A stretch of DNA of 64,000 nt, from the NCBI GenBank assembly GCA_001701135.1, contig DAAN01000003.1, positions 62,001 to 126,000 on the forward strand, read 5' to 3'. The stretch's first letter is position 1. Each line of letters opens with the position of its first letter. Made by a program: the position numbers and the translations under genes. Below are positions 37,123 to 45,690 of the stretch, one piece after another. The stretch is from Bacteroidales bacterium H3 (GTDB lineage Bacteria > Bacteroidota > Bacteroidia > Bacteroidales > Muribaculaceae). The notes beneath the pieces are model-generated. The model had not been told where the DNA came from. It worked only from the letters and a program-made list of their open reading frames with translations, and ran no database searches.

Positions 37123-38733
37123 TCAGAGGCGCAGCGGCGGCAGCGCGGCACCGTTGGGCGAGCGGATGCGCAGAATCCGCGCCACAGTGGGGGCTATGGT
37201 GCGTGCGTCGACCGGCGTGCCTATTTTCTGATGCTTCACCTGGGGGGCGAGCATATAGAATGGCGCTGTGGAGGCGGTTGCGCGGGCCACTGTGGTGGGC
37301 GTCTCGGTGTCGGAATCGTCGTCGATCTCCTGCCATCCCGGGGCAATGGATACGTATATGTCGCCGGCAGTGTCGGTGAATATGCTGCGCCGCATGGCGT
37401 CGGGTCGTTCCGAAGCTTGCCGCGAGAGCACCTCTTCGAGCGCCCAGGCATAGCTTACTCCGCTCATGCGTTCGAGGAAACGTGCCGCTTCGAGGCGCAT
37501 GGCGGCCAGATCTTTGCCGCGTTCCTTTATAAGGTTGTGGTTGAGAAAAAGTTGCGAGTCGTGATAGCCGATAGCCCAGTCGCCGTTGCCGTGGATGGCC
37601 ATCAGATACATGTTGAGCAGCGACACCGCTTTCCGTGAGGAGAATTCGCCGTAGGGAATGGCCCATTTCTCGTCGTCGCGCCGCTGCCTGCGTGTGATGG
37701 GAGTGCCTGCCACGAACACTAAGGTGCGGTCCATGCCGGGGCCGCTGACGTCGATGGCATCGAAAATGCGTGCCAGATCCCGGTCGAGTCTCAGATAGGA
37801 GTCCATAAGCTCGGCGCGCGAATCGGCGTCGCGGGTGTAGGGGAATGGTTCGAGGGTCAGTTGCACGGCAAGCATGTCGGTGACATCCCGGCCTCCGAGT
37901 TTCATGCCGCGGATATAGTCCACGGCCATGGATGTGAGGTCGGTGTTGACGGCTGCCGATGTCTTGTAGGCGCGGAACCGGTTTTTGTCGTTGCGCTGGA
38001 AAGCGTGGCGGAAGGGGTATGCTTTTTTATAGGAAGGGAGGTCGGGATAGCGGTCGATCGCCATGGAGGGTACCCACGAAAGGGTGTCGAGGCGGTATTC
38101 GAGCGGAGTGAGGCGGTTGACCTCCTGCGGCCGCGTGGGCAGGTCGCGATAGAATGTGGTCGTTGCCCAGTTGCCGGTATTGTCGTTTATCCAGAATCCT
38201 GAATTTCCTGCGTGGCCGGCCATGGCTATGGCCTCCGACGGATTTGCGGCCAGGGCATAGGCATAGCCGAGGCCGCCTGAAGCGATGCGCAGCTCGTCGG
38301 AGATGGTCGACGCGCCTAACGCTTTGGGCGATAGTGTTTCAGTGGTGAAATTGCCGATTGTGGCCGGATCATGGAACACGGCGCGCGGACGGCGCAGCTC
38401 GCGGTCGTATACGGTGGCGGCGCTGACGCCGTTGACCGAGGGTGATGCGCCGGTGAAGATCAGTGCGGTGGCAGCGGCCCCGTCGAGCGGTGTGCCGAAG
38501 TCCATATCGGTGATTTCCAGCCCCTGCTCTTCGAGGCGGCGGAATCCTTTGTCGGTGAAGTGGCTGCGGAGCAGGTCGATATATTCGTCGGAAAGGCCTT
38601 CGACCACGATGCCCACCACTAACCGCGGACGCTCGGGCAACGGCTGCTGCGCGGCCGCGGGCATAGTGGCTGCGATGCCGAGGGCAACGGCGCCTGTGCG
38701 GATGAAGCTTATGTCGAGACGAGGGTGTTTCAC
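37123..38733 (-). CDS. PafA-like alkaline phosphatase superfamily protein, probably inactive
   Basis: 536 residues with a signal peptide (to about AAAQQ). The fold is clear from RPRLVVGIVVEGLSDEYIDL, GNSGFWINDNTGNW and DSYLRLDRDLARIFDAID, which align with PafA-type phosphatases. The active-site positions are altered. The first metal ligand in VVGIVVDQ(M/L) is Glu here; the nucleophile region TAPGHT reads GAAATA; the D-x-x-G-H pair reads LEPFPYT; and the TADHG pair reads VAGTP. It is therefore probably a pseudoenzyme with a binding or structural role. It overlaps the DUF4105 gene by four bases, so the two are translationally coupled. Confidence 0.83.
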   Translation of the reverse strand: MKHPRLDISFIRTGAVALGIAATMPAAAQQPLPERPRLVVGIVVEGLSDEYIDLLRSHFTDKGFRRLEEQGLEITDMDFGTPLDGAAATALIFTGASPSVNGVSAATVYDRELRRPRAVFHDPATIGNFTTETLSPKALGASTISDELRIASGGLGYAYALAANPSEAIAMAGHAGNSGFWINDNTGNWATTTFYRDLPTRPQEVNRLTPLEYRLDTLSWVPSMAIDRYPDLPSYKKAYPFRHAFQRNDKNRFRAYKTSAAVNTDLTSMAVDYIRGMKLGGRDVTDMLAVQLTLEPFPYTRDADSRAELMDSYLRLDRDLARIFDAIDVSGPGMDRTLVFVAGTPITRRQRRDDEKWAIPYGEFSSRKAVSLLNMYLMAIHGNGDWAIGYHDSQLFLNHNLIKERGKDLAAMRLEAARFLERMSGVSYAWALEEVLSRQASERPDAMRRSIFTDTAGDIYVSIAPGWQEIDDDSDTETPTTVARATASTAPFYMLAPQVKHQKIGTPVDARTIAPTVARILRIRSPNGAALPPLRL

Positions 38734-39962
38734 TTTCGGGAATATATCAGGATGTAGCGTGCGGCTAACAGCATGTCGGCAGCGATGAGCGGGTAGAAAG
38801 CCTTGTTCAGGGCCTGCACACCGAGCGCCGCGACGACAAGCAGCGCCGATAATGCCGCAAAGTTACAAATTTGGTAGCAATAAACCGCACGTTTGCACCT
38901 TTTTATCCATATAAGTGCTGCCGGAATGATTGCAAGGGGGTTGATCCAGAGGTAGAGCCAGTTGGGCGAAGTGGCTTCATGGACGCTCACGAATATCAGA
39001 AATGTGAGCAACAGGCTCGTGATGAAAATCAGGGAGAAGAAGAGCGAATCAACCCACCGGCTGATATGGCGCCGGCGCCAGTCGGTAAAGGCTACCGCCA
39101 TTGAGGCCGCGAGAATCACCAGCGCCCAGAACAGTGGTGTGAGCAGAAACGGGGTGGCGGGTTGCGAGGCACGGTTGCCGCTGACGATGACTCGGGTCTC
39201 CCTGACAAGCTTCACCGGCTCGCGACCGGGGAGGGTGTAGGTGGCGTCGCGCATCACATGGCAAAGGTAGAGTGGCGAGTAGATGCGCTGTCGGCTTGTG
39301 ATTTCGCTGTCGAGGCCGCAGCCGAGCGCCAGGTCGATGCCGAACTGATACCATGGGTAGTCGGCATGGCTGCGGGTCATTTCGCCGCGGAAAGTGTGGG
39401 TGGCCGTGGAGTCGTCGGCAATGCCTGTGTCGCCATAGATGAACGTGCCGTCGTCGGGAAGCGAAATCTGCGTGCCCACAGCCGCCTCGATGAGTTTCAG
39501 CGGACGGGTGGCGCAGTTGTCGTAGATGTAGTTATAGCGGTAAGAGCGGTTCTCGGGCTGGAGGTTCATGCTCACGTAGCTTTCGAGCATGCGCGACTGC
39601 GCGGGGGTGAGATCGAGCACCTGCTCGGTTACCTGCCGCCCCTGCTGCATATACTCCATGAGGAATGCCATGGTGGATGCCGGGGCTGCGATATAGTCGG
39701 TTTCGCCTTTGACGAACCGGTAGAGAAAGTTGGGCGAATTGAAATCGAACACACCCCAGTTCACCACGAAATCGGTGCCGTCGGTGCCGCGGTAGCGCAG
39801 ACCTGTGTGGCCGTCAAGCTCATAGACCTCATTGCCGGGCGCCACTGTCAGCAATGACCATACGGGCTGCTCCGGAATAGAATCTGACCCCTGCGCGGCT
39901 GCGCCGGAGGTGGCGCTGATGGCCACAATGCAAAGTAACAGTAATTTCAGCAGAGATTTCAC
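38730..39962 (-). CDS. DUF4105 (Lnb-like N-terminal) membrane protein
   Basis: 410 residues from the GTG at 39962. The ATG at 39992 would give 10 more residues, but a -7 box (39990-39997) overlaps it and places transcription start downstream, so the GTG is preferred; it also gives a cleaner signal peptide. The DUF4105 region has the papain-like cysteine in NYIYDNCATRP with the early ELDGHTGLRY. The C-terminal third has about four membrane helices. The family may act on lipids or peptidoglycan; the substrate is unknown. Confidence 0.85.
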   Translation of the reverse strand: MKSLLKLLLLCIVAISATSGAAAQGSDSIPEQPVWSLLTVAPGNEVYELDGHTGLRYRGTDGTDFVVNWGVFDFNSPNFLYRFVKGETDYIAAPASTMAFLMEYMQQGRQVTEQVLDLTPAQSRMLESYVSMNLQPENRSYRYNYIYDNCATRPLKLIEAAVGTQISLPDDGTFIYGDTGIADDSTATHTFRGEMTRSHADYPWYQFGIDLALGCGLDSEITSRQRIYSPLYLCHVMRDATYTLPGREPVKLVRETRVIVSGNRASQPATPFLLTPLFWALVILAASMAVAFTDWRRRHISRWVDSLFFSLIFITSLLLTFLIFVSVHEATSPNWLYLWINPLAIIPAALIWIKRCKRAVYCYQICNFAALSALLVVAALGVQALNKAFYPLIAADMLLAARYILIYSRK

Positions 39963-39989
39963 TGGCGGTAAATGGTGCGTTTCGGAGGG

Positions 39990-39997
39990 CAAAGTTA
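39990..39997 (-). promoter_or_regulatory. -7 box of the DUF4105/PafA-like pair
   Basis: CAAAGTTA on the plus strand (TAACTTTG on the minus strand). Its position decides against the ATG at 39992. Confidence 0.6.
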
Positions 39998-40061
39998 CGG
40001 AATTTCCCGGAAATTACACTGCTTTTTTAATTCTTAGGATTTAAATAATTTGCAAAATAAT

Positions 40062-40069
40062 TAACTTTG
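40062..40069 (+). promoter_or_regulatory. -7 box upstream of the 40095 gene
   Basis: TAACTTTG. An ATG at 40077 would lie at the transcription start itself; the ATG at 40095 has a purine tract (GGAGAG) five bases before it and is preferred. Confidence 0.55.
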
Positions 40070-40094
40070 CAACACAATGAAAACGGAGAGCATT

Positions 40095-40724
40095 ATGAAA
40101 GAGAAAGAAATACCGGGTGCGGAGGAGAGGAAGTTGCCCGAATTCAATGCGATGCAGAGGGTGAAACGCCGCTTTTTCGCGATGCGCAACGGCGATCTGG
40201 CTGCCCAGATGGCTGCTCTCGGTGCGGCCTATCAGATTAATTTCGGACTGAACCTGCCGCAGATTTCCGAGATAGCACGCGATTTTCTGCCGGGAGGAAC
40301 GGAGGCGCAGGCGCAGGATGAGGGGTTTGACTACGCTGATTTCGCGCGGCGGTTGCGCTCCAACACCTCTACCCGCGAAAGTATGCTCATAGCCCCCATG
40401 CTTTTTCCGGTGGAATCGCTGGATGCCGAGGAGGCTGTGGCGTGGGCGCGTGAGGTGCCTACGGCCGAGGTCGCCGACATTCTATGCATGAAACTGCTGC
40501 GCCGGTACGCGGGTGCCCGCGAAATTGTAATGACGCTCGCGCAGGAGGATATGCCTCTGCGCCGCTACACGGCTATGCGTCTGCTGTTGAATCTGTTGCA
40601 GACCGGGCAGGCCGATGTTGCATTCGCCACGCCGCTGTTTGAGGCGGAGAAGAAGCGCGGATGCGCAACCACGGCCTCGGTGTGCCGCCAGATTGCGCAG
40701 GAGCTGGAGTTTATGGCGGATTGA
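40095..40724 (+). CDS. Helical conserved protein, possibly AlkD/HEAT-like
   Basis: 209 residues. The start is set by the ribosome-binding purines before 40095. The chain is helical with HEAT-like spacing; the N-terminal FFAMRNGDLAAQMAALGAAY and INFGLNLPQISEIARDF recall Bacteroidetes proteins often labelled as DNA alkylation repair (AlkD-like). The usual catalytic aromatic and Asp residues cannot be placed with certainty, so enzymatic activity is doubtful. It is convergent with pgpA, with no gap between the stops. Confidence 0.7.
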   Translation: MKEKEIPGAEERKLPEFNAMQRVKRRFFAMRNGDLAAQMAALGAAYQINFGLNLPQISEIARDFLPGGTEAQAQDEGFDYADFARRLRSNTSTRESMLIAPMLFPVESLDAEEAVAWAREVPTAEVADILCMKLLRRYAGAREIVMTLAQEDMPLRRYTAMRLLLNLLQTGQADVAFATPLFEAEKKRGCATTASVCRQIAQELEFMAD

Positions 40725-41258
40725 TCAGCAGATGCCCGAGAGGTTGCCGGTGAGAATCAGGCGCAGCACAAGGGTGAGCCCCAGAGCATAGACGCCGGCA
40801 AGCACGTCGTCGAGCATCACGCCCCAGCCGTGGGGTACGCGCTCGAGTTTGCGGCAGAGTGGGGTCTTTACGATATCGATTATGCGGAACATGGCGAAAC
40901 CGAAGAAGCCGAGCACCGCTGTCTCAACGGGCGCGCCGGCCACACCGGCCACCACGCAGGGAATCCATGTGCCCACGAATTCGTCGATTACCACCGTGCG
41001 GGGGTCTTCGCCCCAGTATCGTTCCATCACTTCCGAGGTCCATGCGCCTGCAACAGTGGTGACAACCACCAGTGCTATGGTGATCCAGAACAGGACAGGC
41101 ACGCTCACGCACCACCACAATCCATACCAAATCAGCAGCGCAAGAAAGGCGCCGACAGTGCCCGGCGCGCCGGGGCAGAAGCCTGTGCCGAGACCGGTGG
41201 AGAATATTACGTGAAACCAGGGTGCCTGGCCTAAGGGGTGGTTGTTGTTATTGCTCAT
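40725..41258 (-). CDS. pgpA: Phosphatidylglycerophosphatase A
   Basis: 177 residues from the ATG at 41258 (MSNNNNHPLG). Motifs typical of PgpA are present: STGLGTGFCPGAPGTVGA, VIDEFVGTW and MLDDVLAGVYA, with about four membrane helices. It removes phosphate from phosphatidylglycerol phosphate in the inner membrane. Confidence 0.95.
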   Translation of the reverse strand: MSNNNNHPLGQAPWFHVIFSTGLGTGFCPGAPGTVGAFLALLIWYGLWWCVSVPVLFWITIALVVVTTVAGAWTSEVMERYWGEDPRTVVIDEFVGTWIPCVVAGVAGAPVETAVLGFFGFAMFRIIDIVKTPLCRKLERVPHGWGVMLDDVLAGVYALGLTLVLRLILTGNLSGIC

Positions 41259-41359
41259 TTTCTTTGTTCCGGCACTGAAATGCCGGGTCTCTGATTCTCT
41301 TTTGTTGTTTTTAACTATATTTAAATGAGGTGTGCTGAAACGTTGCCCATGTCTCTGGC

Positions 41360-41367
41360 TACCTTTG
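41360..41367 (+). promoter_or_regulatory. -7 box of the 41395 gene
   Basis: TACCTTTG fits TAnnTTTG, 27 bases before the ATG at 41395. No -33 TTTG at the usual spacing. Confidence 0.5.
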
Positions 41368-41394
41368 CAATGTAATCCTAAACAGTACACTGCA

Positions 41395-41739
41395 ATGACA
41401 GCAAATCTCTCTGCAACAGCATCGGCTCAGGCCTCTCTTTCAGCAATCTCTTCGGCTTCTACTCTGGCTCCCGCCGCAACATTCACCGTCGACGCCAACG
41501 ATGTGATTTTTATCACCGTATCGGAACTCGGCCGCGAGATCCTCACGCTCACGCTCCGCGGCAGCAGCTCGGTGTGTCAGCTCATGGAGCAGTTGCGCCG
41601 CCATCTCGAAGGGATCGAAGGCCTTCTGACACTGAATTTCCGCAACGGCACCCAAGGCACGTCGGTGAAACGCGTGCTGCGTCTTCGCCGTTCCGGCGCC
41701 ACTATTCTAAGGTCGCAGATGAAGGGGAAGGCAGCGTGA
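41395..41739 (+). CDS. Small hypothetical protein
   Basis: 114 residues from the ATG at 41395, chosen because a -7 box lies just upstream. The first 40 residues are Ala/Ser/Thr-rich (SATASAQASLSAISSAS); the rest is compact and ends with a basic helix (TSVKRVLRLRRSGATILRSQ). The segment GREILTLTLRGSSSVCQLM looks like a small alpha/beta unit. No family recognised. It overlaps the 3' end of the convergent phosphatase gene by 33 bases. Confidence 0.55.
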   Translation: MTANLSATASAQASLSAISSASTLAPAATFTVDANDVIFITVSELGREILTLTLRGSSSVCQLMEQLRRHLEGIEGLLTLNFRNGTQGTSVKRVLRLRRSGATILRSQMKGKAA

Positions 41740-42972
41740 CAGATATTCGCGGGCGTCGTCCCACGCAATATATATATCGTCGCTGTCGGGGAAGAGCGGC
41801 ACGGGGCGTTCGTTCAGATCGAAACGCACATACATCTTTCCTGACTTGCTTTTGAACAGCGAGATCTGGAGATTGGCGGCCATGGGCACAACATGGAAAT
41901 CTTTCCAGTGAAGGGCCACGGTGTCGAAATAATTGGTGAGATAGTAGCATCCCCGCAATCTCATGAGCGACAGCAGGGGCATGAGCGTCTCGGCATGGCC
42001 GAAGCGCAGCATGGCGCGGTATTCGCATTTCCCGGCCACCGCCTCGTCGGTCGTGGTTATAAGATCGAGAAGCAGGTCGGCGGCAATCTCGGCCGGCATG
42101 GCGGAGATTGTAGTGGCCGTGCGTTGCAGATAGTGGCGGAGGTTGGTGCATGACCATGCGGCGTTGGCCTCCTCGAGGGTGAAATATTTTTCAAGCTGCG
42201 GGGGCTGGCACATCGCGGGGAGTCCCTGCAGAATAGAGAATAGTTCCGACGTGAGTTTCTGTGCCTCCTCGTTCGAGAGTGTTTCGCTCTCTTTCACCAG
42301 CCGGCGCGCGGGCGCCGAGGGCATCATGGTGGCGAACTGCATGTCGTAAGCCGCTTTCCAATCCCCTTGTTTGAGATATTCGGTGAAACTCTCCGACAGA
42401 TCGAAAAAGCGCATCAGAGGCGAGTTCTGCCGCCCTGACGAGGTGTAGATTTCTACATGGTTGTCGAGACGGTCGAGCTGATGGGTGAACTCATACATGC
42501 TCATCACGCAGCGGGGCGAGTAGGAGCTGATGGCATGGATCTTACCTGAGGTAAGGAGTGTGCCGTGGTTGCGGAACATGCGGGAGGCTATGCCACGCTG
42601 TTCGGCCATACCGAGCGAGTCGAGCGCTCCCCAGCGGCCATGGGCGTTTTCTGCCACAAACTCCACAAGCTGCAAAGCCTCCCGGCCTAATGGCGTGAGG
42701 GCTTTCCGGCTGTCGGCCTCGCGGAGACGCGACATCACTGCCTCAACGTTTTTGCTTGATGAGGGGAACCGGGCGCCGTGGCGCCCGACGTGGTTGATAA
42801 ACACGGGCGTAAGCGAGTCGGGGGTCTCTGTCGCCGCCTCGGGTGCCGGGTAGGGCATCATCGACCCCTCGCATTCGGTGTAGCTGTAGCCGGTCTGCGC
42901 CGGGTCGGCTGCCGCGGCACTGAAAAGTGCGCAAATCATCACGGCGGCAAGGAGTGAAATCCGTTTTATCAT
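41707..42972 (-). CDS. Histidine acid phosphatase, MINPP/phytase-like
   Basis: 421 residues from the ATG at 42972. A signal peptide (to about SAAAAD) is followed by the catalytic motif NHVGRHGARFP (His nucleophile) and the proton-donor motif FGHAETLMPL, the HAE form found in multiple inositol polyphosphate phosphatases. Gut Bacteroides have secreted or vesicle-borne enzymes of this type acting on phytate; substrate here is inferred from the HAE motif. It is a single gene on the minus strand. Confidence 0.88.
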   Translation of the reverse strand: MIKRISLLAAVMICALFSAAAADPAQTGYSYTECEGSMMPYPAPEAATETPDSLTPVFINHVGRHGARFPSSSKNVEAVMSRLREADSRKALTPLGREALQLVEFVAENAHGRWGALDSLGMAEQRGIASRMFRNHGTLLTSGKIHAISSYSPRCVMSMYEFTHQLDRLDNHVEIYTSSGRQNSPLMRFFDLSESFTEYLKQGDWKAAYDMQFATMMPSAPARRLVKESETLSNEEAQKLTSELFSILQGLPAMCQPPQLEKYFTLEEANAAWSCTNLRHYLQRTATTISAMPAEIAADLLLDLITTTDEAVAGKCEYRAMLRFGHAETLMPLLSLMRLRGCYYLTNYFDTVALHWKDFHVVPMAANLQISLFKSKSGKMYVRFDLNERPVPLFPDSDDIYIAWDDAREYLSRCLPLHLRP

Positions 42973-42996
42973 AGTCGCTCTGTTGCGTTTTATTGT

Positions 42997-43004
42997 TATA
43001 TTTG
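42997..43004 (+). promoter_or_regulatory. -7 box of the 43048 gene
   Basis: TATATTTG, 43 bases before the ATG at 43048. No matching -33 box. Confidence 0.5.
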
Positions 43005-43047
43005 CAGGCACGAAAATACGAATTTTACCCGAAACCTCAAAAAAAAT

Positions 43048-43329
43048 ATGCTGACCACCGCTGAAATCAAACAAATAATAGCCGGAAAATCCTCCGTAGA
43101 GCAGCTGCGGCTCATCGGGGAGATGATGTCGGAGGCCACGGATGCCGCCGACCGTTCGCTCCTCCTGGCCGAAAAGGGAAAGGTGCTTTGGCGGGCAGGC
43201 CGTCGCGGCGAAGCGATGACGGCCTATGAGGAGGGGGCGCAACTCTGTCCGGGCGGCCCGGCGTCGGTCCTGCTGGAGCATTCGCGCGACATAATGGATT
43301 TTTTCAATCCCGATCTGCTGAACCCCTGA
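43048..43329 (+). CDS. Small TPR-like hypothetical protein
   Basis: 93 residues, soluble, helical. AEKGKVLWRAGRRGEAMTAY has the spacing of one TPR unit, preceded by two helices. No known function. It has its own -7 box and is followed by about 130 bases without a gene. Confidence 0.7.
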   Translation: MLTTAEIKQIIAGKSSVEQLRLIGEMMSEATDAADRSLLLAEKGKVLWRAGRRGEAMTAYEEGAQLCPGGPASVLLEHSRDIMDFFNPDLLNP

Positions 43330-43458
43330 CCCTCCCCCCACGATATCCTTTGCCACAGCCGTGAAAATTTTTCCGTGGCGCAGGGAAACTTTTTTTCACT
43401 CAGCGTTGTTGATATATCGAATGAGTGATTCCGATAACTCGTTTCAACCTTTCTGTTT

Positions 43459-44703
43459 ATGATAGGGAAATTTGAATTTATAATGATTGCAGTGCTTGGT
43501 CTCCCCGTGCTTTGTCATGGAGAGACCCGTTGCTGTGTCGGCGCGGCGACTGCTTCCGGTGCAAGGTTCGTCACGCAGCAGGCCCGCACGGCTTTTGCCG
43601 ACGAGATAGATGCCCTGCGCGCCATGCCGAGATTTGACGCTACGGTGGATTATGCCGTGTCCCTGCCTATGGCCGACGATGATGTCGTCTACAAAATAGC
43701 GCTGGCTTCGGAGAAGGCGCCCGCCGACTCGCTGCTGAGCTACAATTATATCATCGACTGGTCGCTGCCCGGACGTGGGGAGAATGCCTCTGGCTTCTCG
43801 GCATATTTCGACGGACACTATTATAATTACCGTGACCACCGTCTGCGCGAATATCACTATAAATGGGACAGTGTTCCTTTCCTGACCGATGCCGGCGGGG
43901 TGATGCGCAACTCCCAGTTTGTCGACCTCTTCCCCTTTGAGATGGCCGACCGTCTGGCGGCTATGGAGTCCGATTCCACCTATACTGTGAGTGTGGCTCA
44001 AACTACGGTCGACGGTCGGAAGGCCACGATGCTGAAAGTTGTGCGTAACATCAACTCGCTTGAATGCCTCAGGCAAGAATACTTTTTTGCGGCTTCCGAC
44101 GGCATGCCGCTGAAGATTTCGAGCCTGTTCAACCCAGGGATGTTAGGGGAGCAGGAGGTGACGGCCCGCTACATCTACGCCGACGCGAATGTAGCGGAAG
44201 TGCCCGACAATGAGGAGCAACTGCGTGCGCGCTATCCCGAGATGTTCGACCGCTACCGCGAATCGAATTACTCCGTGGAGAATCTGCGCGGCACTCCGGT
44301 GCCCGGTTTTGCCCTCCCGACAACAACCGGCGAGCGCTACACCTATCACAAAGGCGACCCGTTCCCCTCGCCGGTGATTATCGCCGTGCTCGACCCCTCG
44401 GTAGCCTCCACTGCCTCCACTGTCGCCACGCTGCGCGGCGTGGTCGACCGTCTTCCGCGCCAGACCACGCTGATCCTGATGTTCGCCTCCAGCGACATTG
44501 ATGCCGTGGAGGAAATCACCGGTCCGCTGCGGCAAGGCGAGGCGCACCTTGTGTCGGCCAAACCTTTTGTGCGCGACTGCGGCATCACCGCCTATCCCAC
44601 GGTGATACTTGCCGGGAGCGACGGCAAGGTCGCTGATGTGAAAATCGGCACATCCGACTCTATGGCCGATGACCTGTTGCAGGCAGGGGCGCTGCTTCGC
44701 TGA
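43459..44703 (+). CDS. Exported protein with thioredoxin-like domain lacking the CxxC motif
   Basis: 414 residues. The N-terminus (FEFIMIAVLGLPVLCHG) is a signal peptide. The first two-thirds (beta-rich, with YFDGHYYNYRDHRLREYHY) resembles the periplasmic LolA-like domains that precede TlpA-type domains in Bacteroidetes. From about residue 285 a TlpA/thioredoxin-like fold begins (GTPVPGFALPTTTGERYTY). Where the active-site CxxC should lie, the sequence reads LDPSVASTAS near residue 312; the cis-Pro segment (GITAYPTVILA) is kept. It cannot act as a dithiol oxidoreductase and may bind a partner instead. Confidence 0.72.
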   Translation: MIGKFEFIMIAVLGLPVLCHGETRCCVGAATASGARFVTQQARTAFADEIDALRAMPRFDATVDYAVSLPMADDDVVYKIALASEKAPADSLLSYNYIIDWSLPGRGENASGFSAYFDGHYYNYRDHRLREYHYKWDSVPFLTDAGGVMRNSQFVDLFPFEMADRLAAMESDSTYTVSVAQTTVDGRKATMLKVVRNINSLECLRQEYFFAASDGMPLKISSLFNPGMLGEQEVTARYIYADANVAEVPDNEEQLRARYPEMFDRYRESNYSVENLRGTPVPGFALPTTTGERYTYHKGDPFPSPVIIAVLDPSVASTASTVATLRGVVDRLPRQTTLILMFASSDIDAVEEITGPLRQGEAHLVSAKPFVRDCGITAYPTVILAGSDGKVADVKIGTSDSMADDLLQAGALLR

Positions 44704-44794
44704 CAATCGCTGCGGCTGCGGTTCACAGGGCAATCTTCACGCCGGAGCAAACAATGCAGGCACGCCTGATGTTATAAGTAGTAAAAACATAAAT

Positions 44795-45304
44795 ATGGAA
44801 ACTGTTTACTTTAAAGGCACCCCATGCCACACCTGCGGCAATATCCCTCATGTAGGCGACAAGGCCAGCTGCTACACTTTCGTCACTCCCGAACTGAAAG
44901 AAATCAACTGCCACGACCTCAAAGGCAGACGCGTGGTAATGAATATATTCCCGAGTCTTGACACTCCTGTATGCGCCGCATCGGTGCGCCGGTTCAATGT
45001 CGAGGCGTCGAAACTTGACAACACCACCGTGCTCTGCATCTCAATGGACCTTCCTTTCGCTGCCGGACGATTCTGCACCGCAGAAGGGATCAAGGATGTA
45101 ATTCCCGCATCGGCATTCCGTTCGCCGCTTTTTGCCGAAAACTACGGTCTGGAGCTTGTCGACGGCCCCCTTGCCGGCCTGCTGGCGCGCGCCGTGATTG
45201 TTCTTGACGAAGACCGCCGTGTCATCTATTCCGAACTCGTCCAGGAAATCACCGAGGAACCCCACTACGACGAAGCTCTCGACGTCCTCCGCCACACAAA
45301 GTAA
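44795..45304 (+). CDS. tpx: Thiol peroxidase Tpx
   Basis: 169 residues from the ATG at 44795. The peroxidatic Cys lies in PSLDTPVCAASVR and the resolving Cys in LPFAAGRFC, as in atypical 2-Cys peroxiredoxins. It removes hydrogen and organic peroxides with thioredoxin as reductant. An unusual N-terminal PCHTCGNIPHVGD adds two further cysteines in a CxxC pattern, not usual for the family. Confidence 0.95.
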   Translation: METVYFKGTPCHTCGNIPHVGDKASCYTFVTPELKEINCHDLKGRRVVMNIFPSLDTPVCAASVRRFNVEASKLDNTTVLCISMDLPFAAGRFCTAEGIKDVIPASAFRSPLFAENYGLELVDGPLAGLLARAVIVLDEDRRVIYSELVQEITEEPHYDEALDVLRHTK

Positions 45305-45384
45305 GATCGTCTATCCCCCCCGTACAAAATAACATCATCCTTTCCCCCTCGCACACATATTACCCTCAATATACTGTCCGCAGA

Positions 45385-45420
45385 CAACACAACCCGCCGA
45401 TTCCCCGGCGGGTTGTGTTG
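45385..45420 (+). terminator. Terminator-like hairpin after tpx
   Basis: Arms at 45385-45399 and 45406-45420 pair perfectly over 15 bases (CAACACAACCCGCCG and its inverse) around ATTCCC. The nearest T-run is about 10 bases later. Confidence 0.7.
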
Positions 45421-45506
45421 CTGATACATCTTTTTATACATTGGTTGCTGCTGCCATGATATGAAGTGTCAACCTTTTCACGGCCTTTGCTGGCCTTTCA
45501 ATCGTC

Positions 45507-45534
45507 CGGCGGTTGGAAAACCGCCGCCCCATAG
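45507..45534 (+). repeat. GGAA-hairpin family element, copy 2
   Basis: CGGCGGTT-GGAA-AACCGCCG (45507-45526) is an 8-base-pair stem with a GGAA loop, followed by CCCCATAG, a variant of the usual CCACAG. The 45305-45690 interval has no gene: it holds the hairpin at 45385, this element and the iterons at 45578-45672. Confidence 0.75.
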
Positions 45535-45577
45535 ACCGCCCCACAACTTTCCAACAGCCTCCGCGCTTTAATACTTC

Positions 45578-45672
45578 CGGTTATAATCGGGAAAGTTGAC
45601 GATAATTGCGGTAATTTGCGGTTATAATCGGGTGATTTCGCAAAATTTGTTTTGAAATCCAATTATAATCGG
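45578..45672 (+). promoter_or_regulatory. Three TTATAATCGG iterons at exact 41-base spacing
   Basis: TTATAATCGG begins at 45581, 45622 and 45663. The first two are extended to CGGTTATAATCGGG. Related half-motifs (TAATTGCGG, TAATTTGCGG) lie between the first and second. The third copy lies between the -33 and -7 boxes of the ATPase promoter, so a bound protein would block or reposition polymerase. Confidence 0.8.
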
Positions 45673-45681
45673 TTATTTTTG
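45651..45681 (+). promoter_or_regulatory. Promoter of the AAA ATPase gene
   Basis: TTTG at 45651-45654 and TATTTTTG at 45674-45681, 19 bases apart. Transcription should start near 45688, next to the ATG codons at 45691 and 45697, so the message may have almost no leader. Confidence 0.75.
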
Positions 45682-45690
45682 CAAAAAAAT

